A DNA stretch of 64,000 nucleotides, from contig DATELH010000002.1 of NCBI GenBank assembly GCA_035276765.1, positions 434,001 through 498,000 on the forward strand. Reading direction: 5' to 3'. Source of the DNA: DATASD01 sp035276765 (GTDB taxonomy: Bacteria; Patescibacteriota; Saccharimonadia; Saccharimonadales; UBA4665). Below, one piece after another: positions 16,736-25,866 of this stretch. Each line of letters begins with the position of its first letter. Position 1 is the first letter of the stretch. Made by a program: the position numbers and the translations under genes. The notes under the pieces are model-generated. The model was given only the letters and a program-made list of their open reading frames with translations, had not been told where the DNA came from and ran no database searches.

Positions 16736-17025
16736 AAGTTCAAGCTCCTCGATTTTTGGGATTTATAAGAGATCTGCTTAGCGTTTTCGACTAATCAGCG
16801 GACGGCTTTCGGGGTTGAAGCGTTTGCGATAAAGCGCAGGCGACCGTCCAGTGCCAGTACTTTGTAACCGCAAAAACTTTGCTTGAAAGGGCAGTGCAGT
16901 GACGCTTAGCCTGTAAGTGGCCAGTGAGTATGCTCCCAAAAATCTATAAGCCTGCGAGTAGGAAGGCGAAACGCCAGCACCCACATTGCTAATTCTTAGT
17001 ATAGCGCGGCGGGTGCTAACCGCAA
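16736..17025 (-). promoter_or_regulatory. Promoter and long structured leader (or small RNA)
   Basis: On the minus strand TTGCGG (17020-17025), a 16-nt spacer and TATACT (16998-17003) form a promoter. A transcript would begin near 16991, leaving about 255 nt before the 95-aa gene. The stretch contains local hairpins: GGCG/CGCC near its 5' end and GGACGG/CCGTCC enclosing about 36 nt in its 3' half. It also has an open frame of 101 codons on the same strand whose product looks arbitrary. It does not match tmRNA, RNase P, SRP or any riboswitch I know. It may be a cis-regulatory leader or a separate RNA. Confidence 0.5.
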
Positions 17026-17106
17026 GCTTTATGAAAGTAATATTTGCAACGAAGAACCTCACAGTACACCGAAATGCCTCCAAAAGTCTGTTGTATTTTT
17101 TGCATG

Positions 17107-18063
17107 TTAAAGGCGAGTGGCTAGGGCGATAAAGGGTTTGTCGGCAACGGTGATTTCGACGAGCGTGCCTTCGGGGATGTCGGCGGACTCACCGTCGAAC
17201 TGAGCCCATGTTGGTTCGAGCGTGGTGAAGGCGGCGTGCGTGGCTTCGAGCGCGCTGGAGTCGCGGCGCGTCAACGTAAAGAGTGAAGCGGCGATGCTCG
17301 AAAGCCGCTTGCGCCCAACGGCCACACGGTGAAATGACTTGTCGGCCAGACGGCGCTTAACGCCCTCCACCTTGGCAAAGCGCGGACCGTTAAAGAAAAT
17401 GTATTCAAAAATGGTTTTTTGCTGACCATCTTCGGTGGCCGCGAACGGCGGCGCTTGGCGCATGGCGCCAATCACAATGCCCAGCTCCTGCAAGAACCGC
17501 CCCATAGGCCAACGATGAAACAGGGTAGGTTGGCGAATAGCCTTGGCTAACACTTTGGTTGTGTACGCTGAGGCACCAAAGCTCACATAACAGGCGGCCA
17601 GGCGGCGTTCAACTTTGCCGTTTTTGTCGGTGAGCGTGCAGCAGATGGGAAAAATCTTGACCAGCTTACCGGTTGTTACAAGGGTAGAGAGTTTGGCCTT
17701 GTAGGCGCGGCCATTGAGCATATGCGCCAGGTCATTGGCGTTGCCGCACCACAGCGGCAAGACCGGTGTTTGGCGGGCAGTCTCGGGCAGTTCAGGATCG
17801 GAGAGCAAGCCTTCGATAATACTGTTGATCGTGCCGTCGCCAGCGGCAATGCAAAGCAGCGTGCGTTCGCCCAGTTTGTCGGCAAACTGGCGCAGCAAAC
17901 GCATATTGGCCAAGCGGCCCTCGGCAGAAGTCTCAACGACAATCACTTCGGCAGGAGGTGCCAGTGCGCGTAATTCGGCAATGCGCCGCGCAGCGTTTTG
18001 GGCGTTGGTACTTTTGGGATTCGATACCACAATGTACCGTTCAAATTGTTGGTGTGGCTGCAT
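17107..18063 (-). CDS. Diacylglycerol/lipid kinase-like protein
   Basis: A 318-residue protein with the DAGK catalytic fold: YIVVSNPKSTNAQN at 10-23 and the nucleotide-binding CIAAGDGTIN at 71-80, where AGDGT replaces the usual GGDGT. LPLWCGNANDLAHML is the conserved GTxND-like segment. Such enzymes phosphorylate diacylglycerol, sphingoid or other lipids. Its ATG overlaps the stop of the upstream CDP-alcohol phosphotransferase fusion (TAATG), so both are probably made together for a lipid or glycolipid pathway. Confidence 0.85.
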   Translation of the reverse strand: MQPHQQFERYIVVSNPKSTNAQNAARRIAELRALAPPAEVIVVETSAEGRLANMRLLRQFADKLGERTLLCIAAGDGTINSIIEGLLSDPELPETARQTPVLPLWCGNANDLAHMLNGRAYKAKLSTLVTTGKLVKIFPICCTLTDKNGKVERRLAACYVSFGASAYTTKVLAKAIRQPTLFHRWPMGRFLQELGIVIGAMRQAPPFAATEDGQQKTIFEYIFFNGPRFAKVEGVKRRLADKSFHRVAVGRKRLSSIAASLFTLTRRDSSALEATHAAFTTLEPTWAQFDGESADIPEGTLVEITVADKPFIALATRL

Positions 18064-20198
18064 TACATATCCTCTTTTAAAAGCTGTATTTGTTGTTTTT
18101 GCGCCTCAAGCCCAACCACCCAGCCGTTGCGGCGGATGCTTTGGTACACCGGAGTCACGAGCATTTTGCCCTTGTCGTTCAGCGTCTCTGGGTAGCCGTG
18201 ATCGCGTACCATCACGCGTTCCCAGTCGGCAATGGAGGTTTGCGCACGCTGCATATAATTTTGCTGGCCAGTTTGTTTGTACAGCGCAAGCTGCATCGAA
18301 ATATACAAATTGCCCCAGTAACTCCACGTTGCCGTGCTGCCATATGCCCCAACGAACGTCTTTACAAAAAAGTTTTCGTGAGCTTTGTCGGCGGCAGTCG
18401 TGTAGCGGATGGGCAGAGGGCTCGCAAGATGCCGCGCGTCAATGTATTGTGAAATACGCACCAGTTTAATTAGGTCATCGGCGTTTGTAGACCGTAAGAA
18501 GCCAGTCGGCAATGCCATCAGCCAATCCGAGGAGTAGGAGTGTTCGCGCCCAGGTGTGAGGTCGTCAATAAAATGCCCTTCAGCGTTGTCCCAGTAACGC
18601 GCCGTAATTTTTTGCTGCAACTTGAGTAGTTCGTCGGAGCTGGAGCTTGTGTGGTCAAAACCAAACTGCGTGGCCAGTTGCTCGGTGCGCCACAAAATGA
18701 CGTTATCGTAAAAACTACTCTTGCGGTTCGCGGCATCGCGGGCGCTCGACACGTGGATGTCGGCACGCACCAAACCAGTTTTCGGGTCGCGCACCGTAGC
18801 CAGATAATTTTGGTAGGCTTTTTGCACGCCAGCGCCATATTGCTGCTGCAACTGTACGGCTACGTCATGTGTCGCCGGGTCGTTTTTGAGCTGGTCGAGC
18901 ATCGAAAAGACGCCGAACAGCGTATCTGAAGGGTAGTTAAAAAAGTTGACGGCCAGCACACCATGCGCACTGATGGGCAGCAGTGTGGTAACAGGGCGCT
19001 TGAGTTGGTCGATCGCCGATAAACTATACGCCATCGACTGCACAGCAATTCGTTGGCGGTTGTGCCAATCCTCGGCCGAAAGCGCTGTGCGCGGGTTGAG
19101 CAAATCTTGGTAAAACACGCCGAGGTTGCGCATATACAGCCCGTCGAATTGGTCGCCAGAAATGATGTACGGCTTGCTAGGGTCAAAACGCTGGCGATGA
19201 ATTTCGGCTGTAATTGACGAAACATCGTTGCCGGCAATCTTTGGGCTGCTGAGACGAAACCACACATCGCTCACTAATTGCTTGCCGTATATTCCGAGTT
19301 TGGATGCCCACCAACCGCTGTAAATTTTTGGCGTGTAATGCTGCGTGAGGACGACTTTGCCGTCAACATAGCGCGTTGTAAACGGTGGATGCACAACGGT
19401 ATCGCTACTGTACGGGCTCGTCGCCAGCAAGTACGCCGCGCTAGCGAGCACAAAACCAATAAATAACATCAGCCCAAACAGCCACTTTCGGCGGACCAAG
19501 CCGCGGCAGCAGCGCACAAACGCACCGGTAAGTCCGGTGTGAATGCTGGCGTCGCGCCAAGGATGACGGCCAAAGGCGTCGCATGCATAGCCAACTGCCG
19601 AGTCGATGCCGGGCAGCAAGGACACCGCAAACACAACGTACGCCATAAAATTACAGATATCAGCACCAAACACGCTTCGCGAAGCTATTGCGGCGGCCAA
19701 CACAAAAAACAGCAAGCAAATCCATTGCAAAAACGCTGCGTATTTTCCGGTTTGCGTGGGATGGATGGGGCGACGGCGCAGTTTGGCGACCGCCCCAAAA
19801 CCGACATTGCACAAGCTCACCACCAAAATGACCGCAAGCGGAAACTGTGGCACAAACCCTTTTGTCAAAAACACCACGATGGCCGCTACTGCCACCACTT
19901 TGTCAAAACCGGCGTCGAGCGCTTCGCCCACATGGCTTTTAGTTTTGGTGCGATCGGCCACAAGCCCGTCGATAATATCAAGCAATCGGCCAGCCAAAAG
20001 CAAACACAAACCACTCGCAAAACGCCGGTTCCACAACACATATAATCCGAGCGACGACAGCAACAGTCCGAGCGTTGTTATCACATTCCCAGGGGTGACG
20101 AAACCATGCGTGGCAGCGGCAATGCGCTGCCATCGGGTACGGGCCTGCGGCGGGACGGCGTCCCAGTCCGATTTTTCGTGCTGCACGGTGTGGCTCAC
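18063..20198 (-). CDS. CDP-alcohol phosphotransferase fused to glycosidase-like domain
   Basis: A 711-residue fusion. Residues about 35-200 are a CDP-alcohol phosphatidyltransferase with several membrane helices. The motif D74-x2-D77-G78-x2-A81 then G91-x3-D95-x3-D99 has exact family spacing, except that the usual Arg after Ala is Asp82 (Arg83 follows). A further membrane helix lies near 237-256. Residues about 270-705 look like a soluble (alpha/alpha)-barrel of the six-hairpin glycosidase type: SGDQFDGLYMRNLG, SSDWLMALPTGFL, ATWSYWGNLYISMQLAL, GYPETLND. The enzyme would transfer a phospho-alcohol within the membrane while the second domain acts on a sugar outside. The start is GTG, with a -10-like hexamer 6 nt upstream. 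Confidence 0.82.
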   Translation of the reverse strand: MSHTVQHEKSDWDAVPPQARTRWQRIAAATHGFVTPGNVITTLGLLLSSLGLYVLWNRRFASGLCLLLAGRLLDIIDGLVADRTKTKSHVGEALDAGFDKVVAVAAIVVFLTKGFVPQFPLAVILVVSLCNVGFGAVAKLRRRPIHPTQTGKYAAFLQWICLLFFVLAAAIASRSVFGADICNFMAYVVFAVSLLPGIDSAVGYACDAFGRHPWRDASIHTGLTGAFVRCCRGLVRRKWLFGLMLFIGFVLASAAYLLATSPYSSDTVVHPPFTTRYVDGKVVLTQHYTPKIYSGWWASKLGIYGKQLVSDVWFRLSSPKIAGNDVSSITAEIHRQRFDPSKPYIISGDQFDGLYMRNLGVFYQDLLNPRTALSAEDWHNRQRIAVQSMAYSLSAIDQLKRPVTTLLPISAHGVLAVNFFNYPSDTLFGVFSMLDQLKNDPATHDVAVQLQQQYGAGVQKAYQNYLATVRDPKTGLVRADIHVSSARDAANRKSSFYDNVILWRTEQLATQFGFDHTSSSSDELLKLQQKITARYWDNAEGHFIDDLTPGREHSYSSDWLMALPTGFLRSTNADDLIKLVRISQYIDARHLASPLPIRYTTAADKAHENFFVKTFVGAYGSTATWSYWGNLYISMQLALYKQTGQQNYMQRAQTSIADWERVMVRDHGYPETLNDKGKMLVTPVYQSIRRNGWVVGLEAQKQQIQLLKEDM

Positions 20199-20204
20199 CC
20201 CATA

Positions 20205-20210
20205 ACCATA
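20205..20210 (-). promoter_or_regulatory. -10 element for leaderless fusion gene
   Basis: TATGGT on the minus strand ends 6 nt before the GTG at 20198. Confidence 0.5.
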
Positions 20211-20230
20211 GCATAGGTGTTAGCACATAA

Positions 20231-20683
20231 CTAGGTGAGCTTGAGATCGCGCAACAAGGCATCGGTATTGTGTACGATTTCGTCGAACATGCCATGCACC
20301 GCGGCGTCGGCTTCGGCCTCGTTATGCACCACCCGGGTACGCTCGCCCAAGTCGGCAACGTTCCACACACGCGTGTCCTTGGAGAGCGGCGCTTTCGCCG
20401 CAGCCTCGGCAAACACCCGTTGGTTCATGCACACCACCATATCGTCGGAATGGACCAGCTCGGCCGTAAGTTGAGTGCGCTCGCGCTTGGCAAACTGATC
20501 GATGCCGTGTTCGTGCAGCACGCCGAGAGCGTGTTCCGAGACAGGCATGCCTCGGGCTGTATATTGATCGGCGAGTGCGCCGCTCGACGCCACTTCAACA
20601 CCGGAAAGCGCCAGCGAGCGCACATAGGCCTCGGCCATAGTGCTGCGCAAGCCGTTGCCCAGGCAAATAAAATGAATCCGCAT
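20231..20683 (-). CDS. Low-molecular-weight protein tyrosine phosphatase
   Basis: A 150-residue phosphatase. The P-loop CLGNGLRS (Cys7, Arg13) opens the protein, as in LMW-PTP and arsenate-reductase-like enzymes. WNVADLGER near 110 probably holds the general-acid Asp. Such enzymes often control tyrosine kinases of polysaccharide export, which fits the surroundings. The start at the MRIHFICLGN methionine is set by an extended -10 6 nt upstream; a longer frame begins 60 nt earlier without support. Confidence 0.88.
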   Translation of the reverse strand: MRIHFICLGNGLRSTMAEAYVRSLALSGVEVASSGALADQYTARGMPVSEHALGVLHEHGIDQFAKRERTQLTAELVHSDDMVVCMNQRVFAEAAAKAPLSKDTRVWNVADLGERTRVVHNEAEADAAVHGMFDEIVHNTDALLRDLKLT

Positions 20684-20689
20684 ATCGCT

Positions 20690-20695
20690 ATTGTA
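20690..20695 (-). promoter_or_regulatory. Extended -10 for leaderless phosphatase gene
   Basis: TGTTACAAT on the minus strand; the TACAAT hexamer ends 6 nt before the ATG at 20683. Confidence 0.65.
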
Positions 20696-20700
20696 ACAGA

Positions 20701-21366
20701 TTAAAAGGTCGGTAGATTGGTAGGATTCTGCGCGGCATTGCAAGGCGCCAAGCGCGACGAGTCATTGGCCGGGCTTGTGCTGGGCAGCCACATAGCAGGG
20801 GCGTAACCATCGACGGCAATCAAGTTGCCGGTTTCATCTTTGAGTACACCGTAAGGTGGGTTTTCGGCAATCTCGGCTGCATGAATAGCCCGCGCCGACA
20901 TATGGTCTCGAGGCACTTCAACAACATCCCAGATGTCAGACGTTGCGCCTTCGCTGTTAGGCACACTCGTCTCACCAACTACCTGACAGACGACTTTTAC
21001 TTGATCGCCCCGGGAGGCGCCGTGCGCTTCGTACGGCCACTGCACTTCGTTGACGCCATTTATAAGATTAAGGATGTCGTCGGCCGTAACTTGCGGTGTA
21101 ATGATGGTATTTTTGCGGATTGGCAAAAAGCATGGCCGCGGATCGCCGCCCACGCAAGTGCCAGCCTTGGTGAGTTTCGAGAAATCTGGCGTGAGCATAA
21201 CATAGTCCAGATGTTTAGGTCGAGAAGCGCTACTGGAAGCAGGCTGTGGCGTGGGCGTACCTTCGACCGTGCTCGTGCACGCGGCCGCACCAGCCACCAG
21301 CGCTAACGCCGCAACAGGCATGCGCAGCCGTTCAAACACCTTTCGTGTTTCACCCTTTTGAGTCAT
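20701..21366 (-). CDS. Predicted lipoprotein
   Basis: A 221-residue protein with a signal peptide: basic start, hydrophobic core (MPVAALALVAGAA) and a lipobox-like AAAC with Cys at about 30. A Thr/Pro/Ser linker follows, then a secreted domain containing Cys residues in AGTCVGGDPRPCF and VKVVCQVVG. I recognise no family. The message seems leaderless. Confidence 0.78.
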   Translation of the reverse strand: MTQKGETRKVFERLRMPVAALALVAGAAACTSTVEGTPTPQPASSSASRPKHLDYVMLTPDFSKLTKAGTCVGGDPRPCFLPIRKNTIITPQVTADDILNLINGVNEVQWPYEAHGASRGDQVKVVCQVVGETSVPNSEGATSDIWDVVEVPRDHMSARAIHAAEIAENPPYGVLKDETGNLIAVDGYAPAMWLPSTSPANDSSRLAPCNAAQNPTNLPTF

Positions 21367-21372
21367 GTCGAA

Positions 21373-21378
21373 ATAATA
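21373..21378 (-). promoter_or_regulatory. -10 element for leaderless lipoprotein gene
   Basis: TATTAT on the minus strand ends 6 nt before the ATG at 21366. Confidence 0.6.
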
Positions 21379-21400
21379 ACATAAAGGTATTAAAAATCAA

Positions 21401-21505
21401 CTAAGGGTGGCGGCGCGCTTCGATGATAAACGCAGCGACAATAAACCCCGAACCCAGCATTACGATAAGTAAAAGCACGAGGCCCAACAACTTAAGCACC
21501 AACAT
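21401..21505 (-). CDS. 34-aa single-pass membrane peptide
   Basis: A very small gene with a good ribosome binding site (GGAGG four nt before ATG). The peptide is one membrane helix (KLLGLVLLLIVMLGSG, then FIVAAFII) ended by the basic EARRHP. It is upstream of the lipoprotein gene on the same strand, 35 nt apart. The role is unknown; such peptides often modulate a membrane partner. Confidence 0.65.
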   Translation of the reverse strand: MLVLKLLGLVLLLIVMLGSGFIVAAFIIEARRHP

Positions 21506-21693
21506 GTACCCTCCAGGAATAGTTACAGCAATGTACAGTCTTGCTTGTGGCGCACAGTATCACAAAATGCCTACTAAATACAAATTAAAATTTCATGAAC
21601 AAAAAGTGCTTGCAATTGGAGGCAACCATAACTACCATGGCGCTTGAAATTAAATACAGCAAATACTGCACAGACAGCAAATTCAGGACAACC

Positions 21694-24600
21694 ATGACAA
21701 GATTACCGAAGCCGGGCAGCGACGAAGGAAATTGGGGGCAACTTCTCAACGATTTTTTGGCAGTCGAACATAACAGTGACGGCAGTCTTAAGGCATCCGG
21801 TTCATTGGCCACGAAAGAGCCGAGCATCTCGCCAGGAACGCTTTCGCAATATTTGCGCGGCGATAAAACGTGGCAAAACCTCGACACCGACGCAAACCTT
21901 GCCGCCAACAGCGACACCCGGATTCCATCGCAGCGGGCTGTAAAAGGGTATGTAGATGCACAAGTTACCAGTGGCGGCACACCCGACGCCACCGCCTCGG
22001 TAAAAGGCAAGGTGTTACTGGCGGGTGATCTAGCGGGCACAGCTGGTGGCCCTTCTGTTAAAAGCCGCCAAACGCTCGTTGTCGGCAGCCAGATCGGCCA
22101 AACCGCCGATTACATGTGCACGGGTACCGTAGATGATATACTACTGCAAGCAGCAGCCAATGCCCTCGGATCAACCTATACAAAGCTCTACATCCAAAGT
22201 GGCACGTATAACGTCACGCAGAACATCGTCATTACTGCTTCGAACATCGAGATTGAGCTAGCACCCGGTGCTGTTATCAAAGCCGCACAGCGTACCAGCA
22301 CGGCGAGCAAAAGTGAATACATGGGCATTTTCTTCTTGCGTAAGACCGGTTCAGGCTCAACCCAAGATAATGTTTACATCCACGGCGGCACGGTGGACTG
22401 TAACAACCAGGCCGAAACATCGGCGGTTTCAATTTGGGGCTCGGGGTCGAGCGCTGGTTCGGTCGTCACTACCACGAACATTCGCATCGAAGACATGGTG
22501 CTTAAAAATAAGGGGAGTTCAACACAAAGTCCGGCTCTGTTACAAATCCATAGCGTAACCGACCTCAACCTCGGCCGCGTCCAGAACGTGTTTGTCCGTC
22601 GCTGTACGTTCGATACCTCTGACAACGAAGCCGTTCGTTTCCGCGGCTCATATATGAAAGGCTTGCACTTCGAAAAGTGTGAATACAAAAACATTGGCAA
22701 GTACACCATTAACCACAGCGGCGGCTCCGAAACGGGCGACATCGTCCGAACCACCGAGAACGTCTTTATTCAGGATAGTTACTTTCACGACACCATGCTT
22801 ACGGATATGGCTACGACCGTTTATGACTTTGGCCAGGCATCGCGTATTGGTATTAAGACTTTGGTTGTCTCGGGCAACACATTCGACAGCATTAATGAAT
22901 TTAACCCGAACGACAACCCAAACTTACAAATTTACGCTTCACATGATGTTTTAATCGCGAACAATACCTTTAAGAACACTCGTCAGGCGTTCAGTCTTGG
23001 TTATTCAAATAATGCTACTGTTTTGTTTGCCGATCCAAACCAGTCAATCACCATTACCAACAATGATTTCTTTAACGTCCACTCGACGCTCACAGATTAC
23101 GACTCAAATACGCGCTGCACGTGGGATGGCAACCGTTTTTATCGCTGTGGCTTGAATATTTTCACCGCGTATTCTGTTCACTCTCACTCAGTGTTCCAAA
23201 ACAACTTGGTATATAACTGCCAGACTTCTGTCGAAGACGCCGCGGCCTTCGCGCTCTACAACAACAGCGGCGTTACGCCAGGGACATTCCCAGACAAGTA
23301 CAAATCATGCATCACCATCGGCGGCAACAACCAGTACATTGTTCGAGGAAACGTCTTTGTTGACGATCGCAAACTGAATGACCCAACCGGCACGCCCCCG
23401 CAAGATGCCTCGCTTGTTCCCGGCGGCTCAATGGGCGCCCGCACTTATTACTACCGCTACGTATTTCAGAACGCCAGCGGCCAAACAAACGCCTCGCCAT
23501 CCCAAGCGGTAACCATCGGTTCAGGAAAACTACTCAAAATTACACCAACCAGCGATAGTGGCACGAACTACCGCACTGCAAACTCGTTGACACTCCCTGT
23601 TGGGGTGAGCGGTATTGAGCAAATATTGATTTATGTCGGTACGGCGGCTGGTGCCGAAACACTGCAAGCTACCATTGACTACCCAGATTTCACAGCACAA
23701 AACAATGGCTGGACGGAATCACCGAACGGCTTAGCCGCAGGCAGCGCGCTTCCAAGCTCAAACACAACCCACACGCTCACCAAATACGGCATTTACGAAG
23801 ACACTGTCGCTGGCGGATATCTTGGCCCAAACGTATTTTCGAACAACATTTTTATGGGTATCGCGCAGACAAACTGTATTTTTTTGTCGAGTACCAGCAC
23901 ATCCAAGTCGGTAGTCACCGGCAATGTGTACTTACCAGACCTAAGTGGCGCGAGTTTCCAAGATCCGATCAACCCAAACATCAACCAGCTCAACGACTCC
24001 AACGGCAACCCGTGGCTGTCGGTAAATCCTACGGCCGGAGCGACGGGTGGCCTTCAGATCACCAACAATGTCGCGGGCTCGACAGTAACGGTCAAGAACG
24101 CCGCTGGCGGCAATGCGCCGACACTTTTCATTGGGGCGGGAACCGGCCTGTTTGCTTTTCGGCCAAACAACAATGCTGTCGACAGTTGGCGCGTGCAGAG
24201 CGCTGGCGGCTCGAACAACCTTATCTCGGCCGATACTCAAAACACCCGCGTAGCAATCGGCGGCATAACGCCACTCTCCACCCTAGACATTCGCGGATCC
24301 GTTAGCTACAAGCGCACCGCCGTGGCAGATACAAACTACACCGTTCTTGCCACCGATTACATCGTGGCTTATGCTTCTCTGACCGCACCACGCACCGTAA
24401 CCTTGCCAACGGCTGCGTCGGTGTCGGGCCGCACCTACATCATCAAAGACGAAGTAGGCGTAGCTGCAACCCAGACAATAACGGTCACAGCAACCGGCGT
24501 CCAGACCATCGACGGGTCGACCACCTATAACATAAGTGAAAACTCCGGCTGGGTCGCGGTATATTCCGACGGGTCAAACTGGCAACGCATTGCTTCGTCA

Positions 24601-25365
24601 CGTGGCACTTCGGCTCCAAATGCAACGGCAACCGCACCTGGCTTGGTGCAGCTTGCTGGCGACCTGGGCGGCACGGCCACGAGCCCGACCACACCAACAG
24701 CTCTCCACCTCACGGGAGCAGAAACGGTTACCGGTGTCAAAACGTTTTCGGCCAATCCCAACGTTATGCAGATCAACGACGCGAACGGCAACCCTTGGCT
24801 CAAGGTTAACGCAACCGCGTCGGCCACTGGCGGCTTTATGGTGACCAACAATGTCGCAGGGTCAACGGTTACATTTGCCAATAGCAACAGTGGCAACTCA
24901 TCAACGGTTTTTAAAGGGGCGGGCACCGGACTCATAGCCATCCGGCCGGGTAACGATAGCGTTGATGCCTTTCGGCTTCAAAATGCCAGTGGCGCCAACA
25001 ATTACTTTGGGTTCGATTCAAGCAACGGTCGCATTACCGTGGGCGGCAGCGGCTCGCAGGCAAATTCAACGCTTACCGTCCTCGGTTCCATCAGCACGCC
25101 TATAGCCACCAAGTCACTCAACTACACATTAACCATAGGCGATGCAACAATTTTAGCCAGCGGCAATACCACGCTGACACTGCCAAGCGCAGTCGGCATA
25201 ACAGGCAGGGAATACACCATAAAAAAGATCGACTCGGCTGGCACTACCATACTTATTGCAACCACAGCATCGCAAAGTATTGACGGCAACACCAATGCAA
25301 GCCTAACGAACCAGTACGCTACCATCCGCGTCCAATCTGATGGCACGCAGTGGTGGACGGTGTGA
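21694..25365 (+). CDS. Large beta-helix surface / tail-spike-like protein
   Basis: About 1,223 residues. The N-terminus RLPKPGSDEGNWGQLLNDFL is an anchoring motif seen in phage tail and cell-surface proteins. About residues 130-530 form a right-handed parallel beta-helix of pectate-lyase type with many N/T/V strand repeats (NIEIELAPGAVIKAA, NVYIHGGTVDCNN). Two C-terminal modules of about 200 residues are duplicates: one from NDSNGNPWLSV (23,986) and one from NDANGNPWLKV (24,769). Each goes on with TNNVAGSTVT, GAGTGL and a final TIxGxT..YxxI strand set. The start is uncertain: 21,694 has AGGA upstream, while in-frame ATGs at 21,595 and 21,637 would lengthen it. A role in adhesion or host-glycan recognition is inferred. 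Confidence 0.82.
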   Translation: MTRLPKPGSDEGNWGQLLNDFLAVEHNSDGSLKASGSLATKEPSISPGTLSQYLRGDKTWQNLDTDANLAANSDTRIPSQRAVKGYVDAQVTSGGTPDATASVKGKVLLAGDLAGTAGGPSVKSRQTLVVGSQIGQTADYMCTGTVDDILLQAAANALGSTYTKLYIQSGTYNVTQNIVITASNIEIELAPGAVIKAAQRTSTASKSEYMGIFFLRKTGSGSTQDNVYIHGGTVDCNNQAETSAVSIWGSGSSAGSVVTTTNIRIEDMVLKNKGSSTQSPALLQIHSVTDLNLGRVQNVFVRRCTFDTSDNEAVRFRGSYMKGLHFEKCEYKNIGKYTINHSGGSETGDIVRTTENVFIQDSYFHDTMLTDMATTVYDFGQASRIGIKTLVVSGNTFDSINEFNPNDNPNLQIYASHDVLIANNTFKNTRQAFSLGYSNNATVLFADPNQSITITNNDFFNVHSTLTDYDSNTRCTWDGNRFYRCGLNIFTAYSVHSHSVFQNNLVYNCQTSVEDAAAFALYNNSGVTPGTFPDKYKSCITIGGNNQYIVRGNVFVDDRKLNDPTGTPPQDASLVPGGSMGARTYYYRYVFQNASGQTNASPSQAVTIGSGKLLKITPTSDSGTNYRTANSLTLPVGVSGIEQILIYVGTAAGAETLQATIDYPDFTAQNNGWTESPNGLAAGSALPSSNTTHTLTKYGIYEDTVAGGYLGPNVFSNNIFMGIAQTNCIFLSSTSTSKSVVTGNVYLPDLSGASFQDPINPNINQLNDSNGNPWLSVNPTAGATGGLQITNNVAGSTVTVKNAAGGNAPTLFIGAGTGLFAFRPNNNAVDSWRVQSAGGSNNLISADTQNTRVAIGGITPLSTLDIRGSVSYKRTAVADTNYTVLATDYIVAYASLTAPRTVTLPTAASVSGRTYIIKDEVGVAATQTITVTATGVQTIDGSTTYNISENSGWVAVYSDGSNWQRIASSRGTSAPNATATAPGLVQLAGDLGGTATSPTTPTALHLTGAETVTGVKTFSANPNVMQINDANGNPWLKVNATASATGGFMVTNNVAGSTVTFANSNSGNSSTVFKGAGTGLIAIRPGNDSVDAFRLQNASGANNYFGFDSSNGRITVGGSGSQANSTLTVLGSISTPIATKSLNYTLTIGDATILASGNTTLTLPSAVGITGREYTIKKIDSAGTTILIATTASQSIDGNTNASLTNQYATIRVQSDGTQWWTV

Positions 25366-25377
25366 TGTCCAATAAAA

Positions 25378-25409
25378 ATAAATAAGCCCTCTCGCGAAGG
25401 CTTATTTAT
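25378..25409. terminator. Bidirectional terminator
   Basis: ATAAATAAGCC (25378-25388) and GGCTTATTTAT (25399-25409) make a perfect 11-bp stem around a 10-nt loop between two convergent genes. Confidence 0.85.
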
Positions 25410-25429
25410 GTGATTTAGGATGTGAGGAT

Positions 25430-25807
25430 TTAGAACTGCTCGTTTGGATCACCGGCGTAGCCACTACCACCGTGTTGTACTACCCAACTGGCACATTCGT
25501 TCCAGCTGTTAAAGCCGTAAACGTACCAGTAACCGTGGTTACATTCCGCCTTGCTTGTGGGAGCTTTGGTGGAAACATAGCGCAAGCAGTGATCAAGATT
25601 CTTGAACCCTGCAGCTTGCCAGCCTTCACCACCATATTGCGCGTAGCAAAGCTTTTGTGCAGTTGGCTTAGGGACGTTGAAATAATTGGGCGCAGCAGCT
25701 GCAACGCTACTAGTACCGACGGCCGCTACTGCTGCGACTACTGCAAAAGCAGCGACGAGCTTAGCAGAACGGGCTTTATGCAATAAAGAACTTACTAGTT
25801 GTTTCAT
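25430..25807 (-). CDS. Small secreted four-cysteine protein
   Basis: A 125-residue secreted protein: basic start, hydrophobic core (LVAAFAVVAAVAAVG) and a likely cleavage after SSVAAAA. The mature part of about 85 residues is rich in aromatics and holds four Cys (KLCYAQYGG, DHCLRY, AECNHGYW, NECASWV), probably two disulfides, in line with the VKOR gene at 63,010. I recognise no family. ATG 25807 has GGAAGGA upstream. A good promoter lies at 25867-25895, so it may be made in quantity. Confidence 0.75.
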   Translation of the reverse strand: MKQLVSSLLHKARSAKLVAAFAVVAAVAAVGTSSVAAAAPNYFNVPKPTAQKLCYAQYGGEGWQAAGFKNLDHCLRYVSTKAPTSKAECNHGYWYVYGFNSWNECASWVVQHGGSGYAGDPNEQF

Positions 25808-25866
25808 CCACACATCCTTCCATTTAAAACTTTTTTAATCGCTAATAGAGTATTGGCACTCGAACA

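Noticed and set aside
16778..17083. Open frame of 101 codons on the minus strand
   Set aside because: No start signal, arbitrary-looking composition and overlap with the promoter and leader; kept as a structured leader, with the frame noted as the alternative.
23986..25365. Assembly duplication in the beta-helix gene
   Set aside because: The two modules are clearly diverged at nucleotide and protein level, so the repeat is an old internal duplication.
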